Under the pieces are notes generated by a model. The model searched no databases and had not been told where the DNA came from. It saw nothing but the letters and a program-made list of their open reading frames with translations. A stretch of DNA of 64,000 nucleotides from Takakia lepidozioides (Eukaryota > Streptophyta > Takakiopsida > Takakiales > Takakiaceae). Shown here piece by piece: positions 12,694-23,749 of this stretch. Numbering within the stretch: the stretch's first letter is position 1; every line of letters starts with the position of its first letter. The DNA lies in NCBI GenBank assembly GCA_030704615.1, contig CM060732.1, forward strand, positions 62,415,053-62,479,052, written 5' to 3'. Made by a program: the position numbers and the translations under genes.

Positions 12694-13415
12694 TCAATGG
12701 ATGTCGCATTTGTCATCAATCTTATGGCCATAGACTTCGTGCATACTATGGGGATAGAGATTGATGATGTACTCATTAAACTTGCTAATACCTTTGGGCC
12801 CTAGACCCTCCATCCAATCTGGAAAGTACAATGAGGAGAGTCAACATGTAAGGGGACTGCCATGATGGCAGAAGGAGAATTTCCGGGTCTTCCAGGTTTT
12901 CACAAGAATCAGACCTCAGCATCCATTTGATGCATGCAATCACCCCATTTTCAGACCCAAAAGGTGCTTCTGCCTGAAGAGAACACATGACAAGGCATAA
13001 GAAAAAACTTGCCCATGGGTTCTGCCAAGTCTTGGGCTGAGACAGCCAACTGCAGTAGCTTCGCACATTGAGGTAGAAAAGAGAGAATGTACCACTACAA
13101 AGTGATACTTCCCCATATGCAGATACTGTAGCCTTACAGAGAGTGACTGTATGGGGTATTATCACCCCCAGATGGAAGACAATCTTGGTCAAGAACAACA
13201 TAGGGTCGGTCCCCATGGATGCGCGCATGCTCGTAGAGAGATTCTGCTTCATCGTACTGTTTTTTGGCATCCGGCCATATTGCAGGCAAAGATTTGCCCT
13301 GTAAAACAACAGTTGGAGCAAGGTTAGAGATTTTGTCATTGACCGGTCCCTGTAAATGTTGGCTGTCATAGTCCTTAAACCTAATCCCTGCTACAAACCT
13401 CACAGAGCCAGTCAT
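12694..13415 (-). CDS. Possible multi-exon gene or gene fragment, unidentified
   Basis: Several minus-strand pieces look protein-like and are bounded by splice-like sites: MTGSVRFVAGIRFKDYDSQH (from 13415), GKSLPAIWPDAKKQYDEAES after a TTTTACAG site, EAPFGSENGVIACIKWM after a TCTCTTCAG site, and a C-terminal piece WMEGLGPKGISKFNEYIINL running to a TGA at 12694-12696. The last two pieces do not share a phase with the obvious donor GTCTGA, so either an exon is missed or the locus is a pseudogene. I do not recognise the family. Confidence 0.25.
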
Positions 13416-13575
13416 GGCTATTAGACTTTGCAGGCTGTGACATTTGTGAGCATAGACCTTGCACATGGTGGGAACATGGGGAGGAGAGCAGACTGGGTGT
13501 GCCAATAACCTTGCACAAGGCTTGCTCACAGGGTGGGACCTACCAATGTACATATTTGGCCTCCAGATGCAGTGA

Positions 13576-14175
13576 GAGAGAGAATGTACTCAACGTTGTT
13601 TGCCGTAGCCTTGTGGCCATTGACCCTGCGCCCAGTTTGAGCAGAACACAAAGGGAAAGAAACCTACCTTTGTCAGGGCCTGACGCCAGTAGTAAGACTT
13701 ACCTTGGAATAAACAATTGATCCGGATTTTCCAGATTTCCGCAAGAAATCCCTTCACACAAGCATCAATCTGCTGTGTGTGGTTTGCCCAAAACTAGGCC
13801 CCAAAAGGGCCTGGCCTTTTGGCTCAGCCTCAAGACCTACAAAGTTGGTAAACAGAGGTACAGGCACATTTCCCTTGATAGTTTCGAGGAGAGTTCTCTC
13901 TGGTGAGAGAACCCCGGACAATGAATCCGAAAATGAATATTGTCTTCAGGTTGCCCACACAACAGGCAATTGCAGTCTCCCTATCCTCTCCCTGCCTCTG
14001 TTTGCTGTTCAAAGGTAGGCTTCCCGCCCTGAGTTTAATTTCAGTCTAGTGCCGAGAGTGGGTAGACCCTTGAGGTCATCCATGATGTCCTCCCCCATGT
14101 CACAGACGGGAAACAAGTTCAGGGAAGTTTTCTGCCTAACTTCATTTCATCAGACAATTTCCTGGCAATAGACAT
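13576..14175 (-). mobile_element. LINE-A fragment, 3' part, 5'-truncated
   Basis: The minus strand matches the zinc-binding C-terminal region of the LINE-A copies at 29.1-29.9 kb and ends (low-coordinate side) with the family tail: caaactgggcgc-type block, GCTACGGCAAAC, then GAGTACATTC followed by a short TC tract. The frame is interrupted. The 5'-truncated end near 14175 abuts a gypsy reverse transcriptase fragment. Confidence 0.75.
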
Positions 14176-14189
14176 GGCTTTGGACATGG

Positions 14190-14830
14190 CTACGGTGTTC
14201 TCTTCCCTTGACCTTGCTTCTAGTTTTTGGCAAGTGGCCCTTACCGAAGAGGCTAAGGAAAAGACCCCTCTTGTGTGCAGGATGGGTAAATATCAGTACG
14301 AGACTATGCCCTTTGGGCTTTGCAATGCCACCTCAACCTTCCAGCGGTTGATGGACATTGTTCTTGGTAATCTCAGGTGGGAATGTGCTTCAATTTACAT
14401 AGATGATATCAATGTATATTCTGCTAGCTTTGAAACTCATCTGCCGGATCTTCAGAGAGTGTTCAGCAAGCTGAGATTAAAGGTTAATCCCAAGAAATGT
14501 GAGCTTTGCATGCCTGAGGTGCATTTTCTTGGTCATTTGCTGTTCAAGGATGGTTTACTACCTAATCCTGCTAAGCTTGAGGCTGTTTGGGGATTTCCAG
14601 TCCTTAAGGATAAACACTGTGTTAACACATTCCTGGGACTTGCCTCCTATTTCCGTCGATTTGTCAAAGACTTCGTCAAGCTTGCTCATCCTCTCACAAA
14701 GCTGCTGCTCAAGGAGGCCAGATTGAGTGGGCCAAGCTGCAAAAAGCAGCCTTTGACAGGCTAAAAATGGCACTCACAGTGAAGCTTACTCCACGCAGGG
14801 CTAGTGATGTAGAGGTTGCTGCTGCTTACG
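14190..14830 (+). mobile_element. Ty3/gypsy reverse transcriptase fragment
   Basis: Translation gives FSSLDLASSFWQVAL, MPFGLCNATSTFQRLM, the catalytic box YIDDINVYS, KCELCMPEVHFLGHLL and FLGLASYFRRFVKDF, which are the ordered motifs of Ty3/gypsy reverse transcriptase and its connection region. A frameshift near 14715 moves the continuation (EWAKLQKAAFDRLKMALT) to another frame, and RNase H is not recognisable beyond it. No gag, protease or integrase was found, so this is a truncated relic. A G-run at about 15103-15110 could be a polypurine tract, but no LTR pair is visible. Confidence 0.85.
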
Positions 14831-16896
14831 ACTTCATTTTGGACTTGAGGACTTGATGTGGATTTCTGGTCATCTCTAGGTGCATGGGAACTTAGCTAGA
14901 ATTTTGTTTTGATCTTCCTTTTGACTCTTGTAGTGTAGTTTTAGCTTAGCATGGGGTTCCACCATGTTCATTCGCTTAAGGTTTTCCTCTACATGGGTTT
15001 TATCCCAATGGGTTTTCCCATGAGAAGTTTTTCACCCTGCGACGATGAGGGACCCCATGGCGGGGTAATTTCCTTATATTTTACCTCGCTGGGCTCGGTC
15101 TTTGAGGGGGGGGAAGGCCTCACACAATCACAGTTTTATATGGTTGATCCGGACTCAAAATGAAACGTGTACACGAATGCGATACCGATTTCTGTTTGAA
15201 TGCGATACCATGTAAAGAAAGGATAGCCAGATGGACCGTCGTGCAGTTAAACTGACGTACCCTCCGCTATCGCTAGATCGTGAGCTGGGGAAATTACGGA
15301 TTAAGAAGAAGACGTTATGCTATCCACAGTCAGATTGCAGACTGAAGAAGGCTCGAGGAGTCGTCGGTGGGGAATGAAGTTGGGCCTCTTCTCGTGGCAA
15401 ATGATTTGTTTTTGTGTACACTTGCACTCCTCACATGAGGCACTTGTGGAAATGTGGTAAATTGTTTATCGAATATTGTAATCTTGCTAGGAGGACAGTA
15501 AGTGTTCTACTGCGGTTTCAACGGTCAATTCAAGCCGATCGTTAGTTGTCAGATATGGCAGTTACCAGTCAGACTGTGTGAGAGTCTGTGTGAGAGTCAG
15601 TGCAGGTGGGCCCAGATTTCTGAAAAACAGTTCAGTAGTTTCGAGTGATTGCGTGGTCCAGAGTGTGGTCCAGTCGTAGTGGAGGTTAGACTAACAGAAA
15701 TGACCTGAAATTTAGAACAATATATAGATATCACCTAGGTCTCTGTCGACATTCTTTGTTATGCGGAGCGCGGGACCTACAATCACTCGCGAGCCGGATT
15801 GATATGGTAATACATGTAGGTCATCAGGAGACCAATGGATATATATGTGTTGGTACCAATTCTAAAGATAATGTCAACTTCTGGGCCCGGTGGTCCTCCG
15901 TCCTGAAGGACTTATAGGAAGAACTTCTAGGAAACCTCGAACAACGGAGCATCAAGAAAAAACATTTGTTGAGCTTCGATGAGTGTTCCCCATTTTAACA
16001 TCAAGAAGATGCAAAAATTTGGAACAAGATTGTGTAGGCTATATTTACAATCCATCACTGTTGATTGGGATTAGGATATTGTGCTCAGTTGTATATCATG
16101 CTCTTATTCAACTTCCGATGCTTGCAATCAGTAAGTAGTTATGTGACATACATGCGCAACCGGAAAACCGTTACACAGTAGGTTCTGCTATGCACAAGAC
16201 TGCTGTAGTCGTTGCCAGTCCATGGCCTGGTCTGGAATCCCCTTTATTTGATCAGCATGCAGCGGCTGGAGGAGCACCCATCGATCATCACAGCCAGATG
16301 TTGTAATAGTGCATTGCCACTCCAGCTTTAGTAGATTTCAGTTACATCCTTTGTACATGTAAATAAAACATCTGCAACAGTTTCTGTGACACTTGAACAT
16401 CTAGATGTCCTGTATATAGTCATACTTGTAGTGGGTGCCACTGGATGGCCCGTCATTTATTTCAGAAAAGTCATAACTGCACGATGCACCAAACCTGAAG
16501 TACTTACTGTGCATGAACTTCAGAACATGACATTAATATATACAATCTAGAGGTCGTGGAACTTCAAACATGACAGATCCGTAAATAGTTAACAGCCAAG
16601 TATAGTGAGCAGTTATGTGCGGACCCTACAATAACCAGATTGAAATTAGCCAAGAGCAGGCCTGTGGATGGAACAAACTCACGCTTGTCACCTCTTACAT
16701 GATCGACCCAGTAGGCGTAGTACATTGTTTCGGCCATGATGTGCATCATGGCTTGATGAAGTAGAGGGCGGAATCGGATACGATCTAGCTGGCTCCAACT
16801 ACACAGCATTTCACTGAGGCTTGCGTCTTGATGGTCAGTGGCACTTGTCAATTACTATTGATCAGTTCAAGGGTGGGTGCTGAGGCCTTGGGATGA
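14831..16896. other. Intergenic DNA and probable 3' flank of the FPF1-like gene
   Basis: No coding exon or repeat with a match elsewhere in the window was recognised. A minus-strand open frame at 16564-16851 lies just downstream of the FPF1-like stop and shows no family motif; it is most likely 3' UTR or chance. Confidence 0.3.
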
Positions 16897-17238
16897 TTAT
16901 GCATCGCGCACCTCGAAGGCAGATCGGGTCTTTACAACAACGTCGTACATGTGCATTGTTTTTAAGCTCGAGAAGCTGACAGGCAGAGAGATGAGGTGCG
17001 GTGTGGAGGAGCTCTTGTGGTACTGGCGCAGCTGCCTATCACCACCGTTGTATGGCCCCCACCCGAGCTGCAGCAGCTTGTCCTCCAGGTCCTCATACGA
17101 CGTAATGGTCTCATTGGTGGCACAATACACCAACACCTTGCGCCTCACATATGAAGGTTCCCCTCCATCCAGCCGCTGTGCCTGCGGATTGGCCACCAGC
17201 TTCGCTACTCCATCCTTGAAAACCCACACTCCGGACAT
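16897..17238 (-). CDS. FPF1: FPF1-like protein (flowering-promoting factor 1 family), single exon
   Basis: The 113-residue product starts MSGVWVFKDGVAKLV, the family's hallmark N terminus, and continues with RRKVLVY, SYEDLEDKLLQLGW, YHKSSS, LISLPVSFSSLKTMHMYDVV and ends FEVRDA. The order and length match the 110-residue Arabidopsis FPF1. The ATG at 17238-17236 was chosen because it begins the conserved block; the open frame extends upstream to 17316 without similarity. FPF1 and its RICE/LP relatives are small nucleus/cytoplasm proteins that modulate gibberellin-linked flowering and growth in angiosperms. Their role in a plant without flowers would be different; that function is inference. No intron is needed, as in the family. 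Confidence 0.92.
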   Translation of the reverse strand: MSGVWVFKDGVAKLVANPQAQRLDGGEPSYVRRKVLVYCATNETITSYEDLEDKLLQLGWGPYNGGDRQLRQYHKSSSTPHLISLPVSFSSLKTMHMYDVVVKTRSAFEVRDA

Positions 17239-18239
17239 GGTGGATCGACGATGGAGTAACTTGCCTAACTCTCTTCTTGCACACAGCTCGCCTTGCTGTG
17301 TAAGAGCCCAACCCACTGAGAGTTCTAACTACTTGGAGTAACAAGTCCCTTTAACCGCAAGGGTGACAGCAATAGAGACTTCAGAAAGAAAGTAATGTCA
17401 TAAAGTCCCCAGAAAGCCCAACTATTGCATGGGACAAGAACGCAGCTTGTTACAGTGCAATGAAAGCCATAGAGGATGGACAACTACAAGCAAGTAAACA
17501 ACATATATATCACTGCTGCCCTCTCCCTCCCCTCGTGACGAACTCACTATCCAGAGATCCATGACATCCTTCCTGTGAATTGCAAGCCCTGCAAGGAGGG
17601 GCCGATGTTCTACAGCGATCTTGTGCGGCGGCAGTCGGTGGGCCATAGCGATGCATGTTTCAGGCATGCATTTACATGTGTCAGACCGCCCCGCAGTTCC
17701 ACACCACCAGCTTTGGGCCCACCTCCTTCGCACTTCTCAGCCACCAATTTCTCTACAGGCAGGTGTCATATCTACAGCCTGAAGGGTTACCTGCACGGAG
17801 GTTGTTGGACAGCTGACAAGCCTCGCTGCTGTGGGAATAGTGTCACGACAGCATGCAAGGGATTCTACCGCGCAGTGTGTGAGCCACCAAACATGGCCTG
17901 TACATTGATGCTCCATATCTTGGAGTCCCCTCTCAGCTGAGCACACCTGTTGGGCACCTTTGATATGCTCCTTGTGGCTGTCAAGTTCTGGGTTTCTGTT
18001 TTGGTTTTTCCCTGTTTTTTCATGACCAGGATCTGAGGTTTGAAGTTTGAAGGAGAAACAATGTATATATATACATAATGTTGACCTTCTTGAGCAGCCT
18101 ATTTTTGCTTGATTTTTGTTTTTTTTTTCAAGAAAGGGATGGGGAGCCCTGATAAACATGATGAACTTGAGCTCCAAAGCTTCCCGGAGCGCTGATGAAT
18201 CTGAGATCAACTGAGGTTTGCAGTGGCAAGCTGAAGGCA
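17239..18239. other. Upstream region of the FPF1-like gene
   Basis: This holds the presumed 5' UTR and promoter. A TATATAT run at about 17504-17510 lies roughly 265 bp before the ATG and could be a TATA element, but it is unproven. A self-complementary TGTATATATATACA lies at about 18061-18075. No gene is seen on either strand. Confidence 0.3.
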
Positions 18240-18545
18240 CAGCTGAATTTCAGAACTCTCCAAAGTTGAAGTGCGCTATTGCTATTGTCTCTTATTATCC
18301 TGTTTCCTTGGTCTCTCCTTCTCTCCCAGGTTTATTGGTTTTTACAGTATTTTGTTTCTCTGTCAGCTTCCTGTCTCCCTGCTATGTGTTGCCCCTTTAG
18401 GCTTCTGCCTTTGGTCTTTTTGTCTGGGAACTGTTGGCTGGCTGTGCCCAATTGTAATCCTTCACCGTCTTGTTGAGTTTGTTTTTTACTTTAATATGAT
18501 TTTTGTCCCGGGCTGCCTTCATTTTATTAAAAATATATAAAATAA
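18240..18545 (+). mobile_element. Probable 3' end of an L1-type LINE
   Basis: A long T/C-rich stretch without a frame runs into TTTTATTAAAAATATATAAAATAAG, in pieces an A/T-rich tail. Composition and layout resemble plant L1 3' UTRs. No matching target-site duplication was found, so the call is tentative. Confidence 0.35.
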
Positions 18546-19418
18546 GAAAAATGAAATGGGAAGGAAAATATAACCATAAGGCGAGTGCTTGTTAACCCTT
18601 TCTTAATTGTTGGTCCATGTAATTTATTTGTAGGCCACTAATGGGTAAGGGGAAATGAGAAATGATGATTTTATTTATCCTCCGAGTGATGGGTAAAACC
18701 AATATTTTAAGATAAAGATAAAGATAAAGACTCTTTAAGGTCCAGTGAATTTACAGAGTTCGGGTAAATGGAAAGGGTACACTACACACTGATAAGTGAT
18801 TTACCCACCCAAAACTCAAAATATTCCCCTTGGGGGTTGTCCCTTTCCCCAGAAGCTCCCTAAAGGCCATTAGGAGGGGTCACACCTGGTTTTTAGTTTC
18901 TACAAGTGTTGGGTGGGTATATATGAATTTCATGGGACAAGTCAGTTGTGGTTATAGCCAGATTTTTCCTGTTTGATATAGTGGATTTTCTTAGAAATTG
19001 AAATATTCTGCAGTTATACACATCATCTTTTTATCCATTTTTACTGGGTATGTGAGGAAAACTTGGAAGGCACAACAGGGGCTTAGCCAATATTGACACT
19101 GATGCATGATCTCCGAGGAGCCAATCCTGGCAAAGTCTTTTAGCACACATCAAAAAAAGGTGAACAGTCAGAATTTCAGAAACCCTGGAGCATGTGTCAG
19201 TGGTTTTGTGGATGGAGATATGGATTTTTGAGGGGGAGGTGTTGATGGGGGGCTCATATTACAACACACACGTCAGGCACCAAATGCCGAGATATCTAGG
19301 TGAGCACATGAATTCAGGGTTGCTACAGTAAAAACTCCCACCTCATGTTCCTACCACATAGGGCATTACACCTCAACATCCACTGGAATGCTCCAGCTTC
19401 ACTGACTTGTTTGTCTTG
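18546..19418. other. Non-coding interval
   Basis: A short GATAAA run (about 18711-18729) is present. No gene, tRNA or mobile element boundary was recognised. Confidence 0.3.
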
Positions 19419-19426
19419 GTCTGAAT

Positions 19427-20059
19427 CAGTGTTGGACTGGTATACCTGGTTTAACCTAGGTATGGAATACAGGTATGAATATATATATTGAAGAACATAC
19501 CAGTGGGGTATGAAAGAACCAGTGTACCCATGTGATACACGTACTGGGGGAGAATGGCTTTAGGATTCCCAGCACACATACCATACCAGTCTGGGTATAT
19601 GGAGGAATAGCATGGTCCCCATACCAGTGTTGCGAATGGAGGTAAGTATGAGTATATGTTAGTGCAGCTAGTTATACCCTGTACTACAATTTGGTTAATT
19701 CAAGGCTCCATGTTGCAATTTAGACTTCAATTGCTGTTTCGTGCTACTTTGGGTTACCTTTGCCTAGTGTTTCACGGCTTGGATTAAAATTAGCTATGTG
19801 CTAAATGACATTTATTTCTATGTATGGTGAGCTGTACAAATACCATACCAGTGCTCATACCCCCCCAGTATCACTACAGAGAAAGGGCAATACCAGTACC
19901 ATACTCATATACAGCCCAAAGTACAACTACTCATACCAGATTCCCAAGTTGCTCATACCTTTATAGATATCTATACCAGCCTGGTATAAAAAAGGGGTGG
20001 GACCCTTCATACCAAGGACCAGTCTGGTATTAATAAATGGACATACCAGTCCAACACTG
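19427..20059. mobile_element. hAT-type MITE, intact, 633 bp with 8-bp target-site duplication
   Basis: The ends are perfect 17-bp inverted repeats, CAGTGTTGGACTGGTAT at 19427-19443 and its complement at 20043-20059. They are flanked by the direct duplication GTCTGAAT at 19419-19426 and 20060-20067. An 8-bp duplication and termini starting CAGTG are characteristic of hAT elements. There is no transposase frame, so the element is non-autonomous. The interior is filled with many copies of ATACCAG/CTGGTAT in both orientations, which would allow extensive folding and could bind transposase. Confidence 0.92.
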
Positions 20060-20067
20060 GTCTGAAT

Positions 20068-21109
20068 AGTGAGATATTTTGGTCTGTCCCTCAAGCTGAC
20101 ATCCAGTTGTACACCTGACTAAGTGCATGAGCTCAACACCCCATGTTGCTCCACAATCCTATGCAAAGGCAAGATAATTCCAAGATAACTCATGAAGCTT
20201 CACCTGTTACTTTTGTTTTGTTGTGCAAAATCTACAAATCTTCTTGAGTGGAGACCAGCTCTGATTGCTGTGTCCTCACCATCCCAGATGAAGAAAGTCC
20301 ACTGGGAGGAGGAAGAGAAGTTACGACAGGAGATATTCTGGGGAGCTCAAGTAGAAATTAGGGTGAATCTTTTTTGGACCTTGCCAGTGATACCTGACCA
20401 CGTGTTTCCTTTCTAAAATGGCCCTTTGTAGCTTTCTAGGTGGTGACTACTCCCTAGGGCCAGCCAGCTTATGCTGCCTCCTCTTGCTATGCTTCCAAGA
20501 GACAGAAGAGTTTGAGTTTCCTGTTGTCAAAGTGGGTTGGTTATGGGGCCTTCGCACAGTGGGTCTGTTGATCATTCCAGTAAGTTAACAGTATACAGTA
20601 GGACCAGTCTGTTTATTAACATTGAAAATGGACATGAATTGGAGATTTGAATCTTTATTTGACACAACATAGTGATGGAGTCTCCCAATAAAATATGTTA
20701 CTTGGTCAGCCGCTTCTATTCTTTCAAATGATTGGCTGAGGGACAGAAGCCACCTTCACTAGACCAGCAAATATGAAATTAACCTTGTATGTGGGACAAA
20801 ATCTGCCGGTATGCATCTATGCGGGTCCGAGCAGATATAGCGTCCAGTATTTGTGACAATTTTCTGCTCAAAGAGTAACCTTGGCTTCGGCAGAAAGTTC
20901 ATCAATTGGTGTTGATGAAGAAATTGCAGGAGAGAAAGGGAGGCAATAAGGCATCGCTTCTCAAGAAGTTGCTGTGACAATATGCAACAGGTTGTTTCTG
21001 ACAGGGGGCGTGGTATTTTTGACACTCATCATCAATGGCTCCACCACCCAGTTTCTACTGCACTTTCTGGGCATGGATCACACTTCTGAAACCAAGGTGT
21101 GTTGATATT
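20068..21109. other. Non-coding interval
   Basis: Open frames here are short and lack family motifs. Nothing could be assigned. Confidence 0.3.
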
Positions 21110-21375
21110 AAATAAAATGGTACATAAGTCCACAGGAAGCTCAAAGAGCTTATCGGACAACAGGAAATGAAATGAAATGAAATGGTGCTTTATAACGTCC
21201 GCGGAAAGCTCGGACAAGAGGAAGAAAGAAACAAGAAAGATAGAGGTGTCACAAGCAGCCAAAAAGCAACTATGCTCAAGGGATTGTCTCAGAGTCAACG
21301 CTTCATGCAGCTAAGCTGCCAGGCATTTATGATGGAATACCTCCATGAGAGATTGGGTATCAAATGATTGACACC
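21110..21375 (-). mobile_element. LINE-B 3' end (two stacked tails)
   Basis: Read on the minus strand, a body segment (CGTTGACTCTGAGACAATCC) leads to GAGCTTTCCGCGGACGTTAT then AAAGCACC and a run of ATTTC units (plus strand GAAATGAAATG, 21164-21182). A second, more decayed tail (AAGCTCTTTGAGCTTCC) follows toward 21110. The same body-plus-tail order recurs at 22490-22800, which defines the family. Confidence 0.6.
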
Positions 21376-21534
21376 CCAGGCCCTCACAACATCTCTCAGG
21401 CTCGAAACCTGCTGGTTTCAACCACTCTTGGTATGCTAGGGTGTTCAACTTTTTTGGTCGCAATGGACTCTCCATTGCTTCCCTACTACATGTGTCCAAA
21501 CACAGACATAGATGCATCAGATGAGAACTTATGG

Positions 21535-21824
21535 AATTGCACGTTCTCCGTGACGATAGGATCTTGCGGCCTAATTACCTGTCTGCAGCTCTATCTCCCT
21601 CTCTTCTGAGGGCATTGAGGAGGGTCAGGGTGGGCTCCCACAGTCTGTGGATAGAGAATGGTAGGTGGGAAATTCTGCAAGGCGACGACCACCTATGCGC
21701 CGCTTGCTGGAACTACAGGGAAATTGGAAGTGAAGAACATTTCTTCTTTCACTGCCCTTCATACTATGAGATCCGTGGGAGATTCAATTGTCTATTTCGG
21801 TGGAAAGGGCTGGTGACCTTGTAA
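21535..21824 (+). mobile_element. LINE zinc-binding domain fragment
   Basis: Translation contains LRRVRVGSHSLWIENGRW, LCAACWNYREIGSEEHFFFH and CPSY, the C-X2-C...H...C zinc-binding region found after the reverse transcriptase domain in LINE ORF2. The frame stops soon after at about 21822. An inverted, decayed relative lies at 22855-23050. Confidence 0.7.
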
Positions 21825-22213
21825 GAAAGATTGTAAGCCGAAGGTGGCCTCAGTTTGAAGTTGGATGCATGCACATAGAAAGTTAGAAAGTTAGAAACTT
21901 AAATAACATCATGGGACACTGAGAGTACTATGGGATGAAAAAAATTACAGATGACTAGAACACAGCCCCAACAACCAGCTCTGGCACAAGCATAAAACCA
22001 CTATCCAACTTTGAGTGATTGTCTTTGTTGGAGAGCATCATGCAGAAATTAAGACTACATGCTAACCTTACACTCTTGGTATAATGAACTAGAATTACTA
22101 CCCTCACTGCCAAATCTGAGGATGAGAGGCCAATGAACCATTGCCATTAGACTGTGCCTGTCAAGTGATTGAAATTTGGGTTTCTTATACGTTTTGCATG
22201 CATGTCGTTTCAG

Positions 22214-22330
22214 TCACAGGTGTTGGAGTATGCAAAGTGTGAGATGTATAGCAAAGCATTGGAGGCTTTCAAAGAGCTTGGAGAAGATGAGGAGTTAGGG
22301 CCTGCTGATTGGACTACAGTGCGCAAATAT
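22214..22330 (+). pseudogene. Orphan exon-like segment of unknown origin
   Basis: A 117-nt stretch is open, starts after a TTTCAG acceptor and ends at a strong GTGAGT donor, with phase 0 on both sides. It encodes SQVLEYAKCEMYSKALEAF followed by KELGEDEELGPADWTTV, helical and TPR-like in feel but not assigned. No partner exon was found within several kilobases, and LINE-B pieces lie on both sides. It is probably a captured or stranded exon. Confidence 0.35.
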
Positions 22331-22489
22331 GTGAGTTGCCTGAGCCATGTGCCTGAGGAAGGCCGGCCCACACATCCTCATGAGAATGTTACCTCCACTG
22401 CTACCACTGAAGATGAAGTACGGAAGTTGCAGTATGAGGACACCCGGCTTCGTTTCATGAACGGCAAGACCTCCATGGCCAGTAATAGA

Positions 22490-23050
22490 AATGAATGAAA
22501 TGAAATGGTGCTTTATAACGTCCGCGGGAAGCTCATAGAGCTTATGGGACAAAATGGAAGAAAATATGAGAGAGGAACAAAACCAGAAAGAAATGAAATT
22601 AAATGATTATAAGGTCCGCGGAAAGCTCAAAGAGCTTATGGGACTAGAGAAAGCATGAAACAGGAGAGAGGGGCCTCGACAAGCAGCCCAAAAGCAACCA
22701 GTGTTCAAGGGATTGTCTATGAGTCAATGCCTCATGCAGTTATGCTGCTAAGCATTTCTGATCCTTGTAATGGAAGACGTTTGTGATAGGCTGGGTATCT
22801 AAGAATGGACAATAGAATCTCCCATGGATGCCATAGAAGAGACAATAGTGAAAGAGGAAATGTTCTTCACTTCCAATTTCGCTGTTGTTTGCAGTTCACT
22901 CAGGGCATAGGCAGGTCCTCATGTTGCAGGTTGTCCCACCTACCAGTCTCTATCCGCAGACTGTGGGACCCTACCCTAAACCTCCACAATGCCTTAAGAA
23001 GAGAGGGAGATAAGCTGCAAACAGGTAATTGGGCAGAAAGATTCTATTTT
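22490..23050 (-). mobile_element. LINE-B fragments with zinc-binding region and ATTTC-type tails
   Basis: On the minus strand, 23050-22855 encodes a decayed copy of the VGSHSLRIETGRW...EEHF zinc-binding region. This is followed by the family body (about 22800-22640), a first tail ending near 22595, and another tail copy at about 22560-22487 ending in ATTTCATTTC. The tail block GTCCCATAAGCTCTTTGAGC is shared by the copies. Frames are broken; no intact ORF2 exists here. Confidence 0.6.
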
Positions 23051-23351
23051 CTTGGAGGACCAAGAATGTCTCCCGATACAGCTGATGTTTTGTTGTAAGA
23101 TTGGCTGGATTCAATGTTTGCCTGACGTGAAGTTGCATCAGTTCTCTTCTGGTGCATCTGTTGCGGTCCTGCTTGGACTAAATTTCCACCCCCTCCGTTA
23201 TCTGTGGCATTAGGGAAGCAACAGAGAGTCCGTGGCGCTCAAAAAATGAGAAAGAACATTTTCACAGGTCAGTTCAATGGCACTTGAGCACTTGCTCCAT
23301 TCTGTTTTACAAAGAGCTCCCCTTGAATGCATCATACAAGAGTGTGATGCA

Positions 23352-23749
23352 TTAGTCGTAGGTATTAGTAAGAGCCTTGGAGAAGGTTTCCTCAGCATCA
23401 TCAGAAAAGGGTATGTACAAAGCGCACACGCCGTGGTAGAGTGCCAGCCTTGTCTGAACCCGCTTACTGCATCCACCCATCACCACCTGAGCACCACCTT
23501 TGTCATTACCTACCTGATGTGGCTGCTGCCACAAACTCAACCAATGAAGAGAATAACAATTGCCACACTTGCTAAGATAACTCAAAAAAAATGTTGAAGC
23601 AACAGAGATTTGCTTACACCCTTGTGAGTCACTATCAGCCGACATTTGCAAATGAAGGAGACACTTACTCATTAGTGAAAGCAAACACTGTGCCAGTAGG
23701 ACGATAATGGCTTAGAAGCATGGCCATGAAGCCGCTGCGAGTGAACAGT
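23352..23749 (-). pseudogene. Plastid-type pyruvate kinase pseudogene, two C-terminal exons
   Basis: Exon A (23749-23669) encodes LFTRSGFMAMLLSHYRPTGT then VFAFTN, and exon B (23466-23352) encodes KRVQTRLALYHGV then LYIPFSDDAEETFSKAL. Both match the C-terminal domain of plastidial pyruvate kinase in order. The intron between them has a GTAAGT donor, a TGCAG acceptor and a phase that rejoins the frame. Exon B runs into TAA after TNTYD, so the final segment with the conserved VQSG...PIW strand is missing. No upstream exon with the catalytic barrel was found in the following kilobases. Because the intron is kept, this is a duplicated genomic fragment, not a retrocopy. Confidence 0.75.

Noticed and set aside
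17422-17733. Minus-strand ORF upstream of the FPF1-like gene
   Set aside because: No conserved motif; position fits 5' UTR or promoter.
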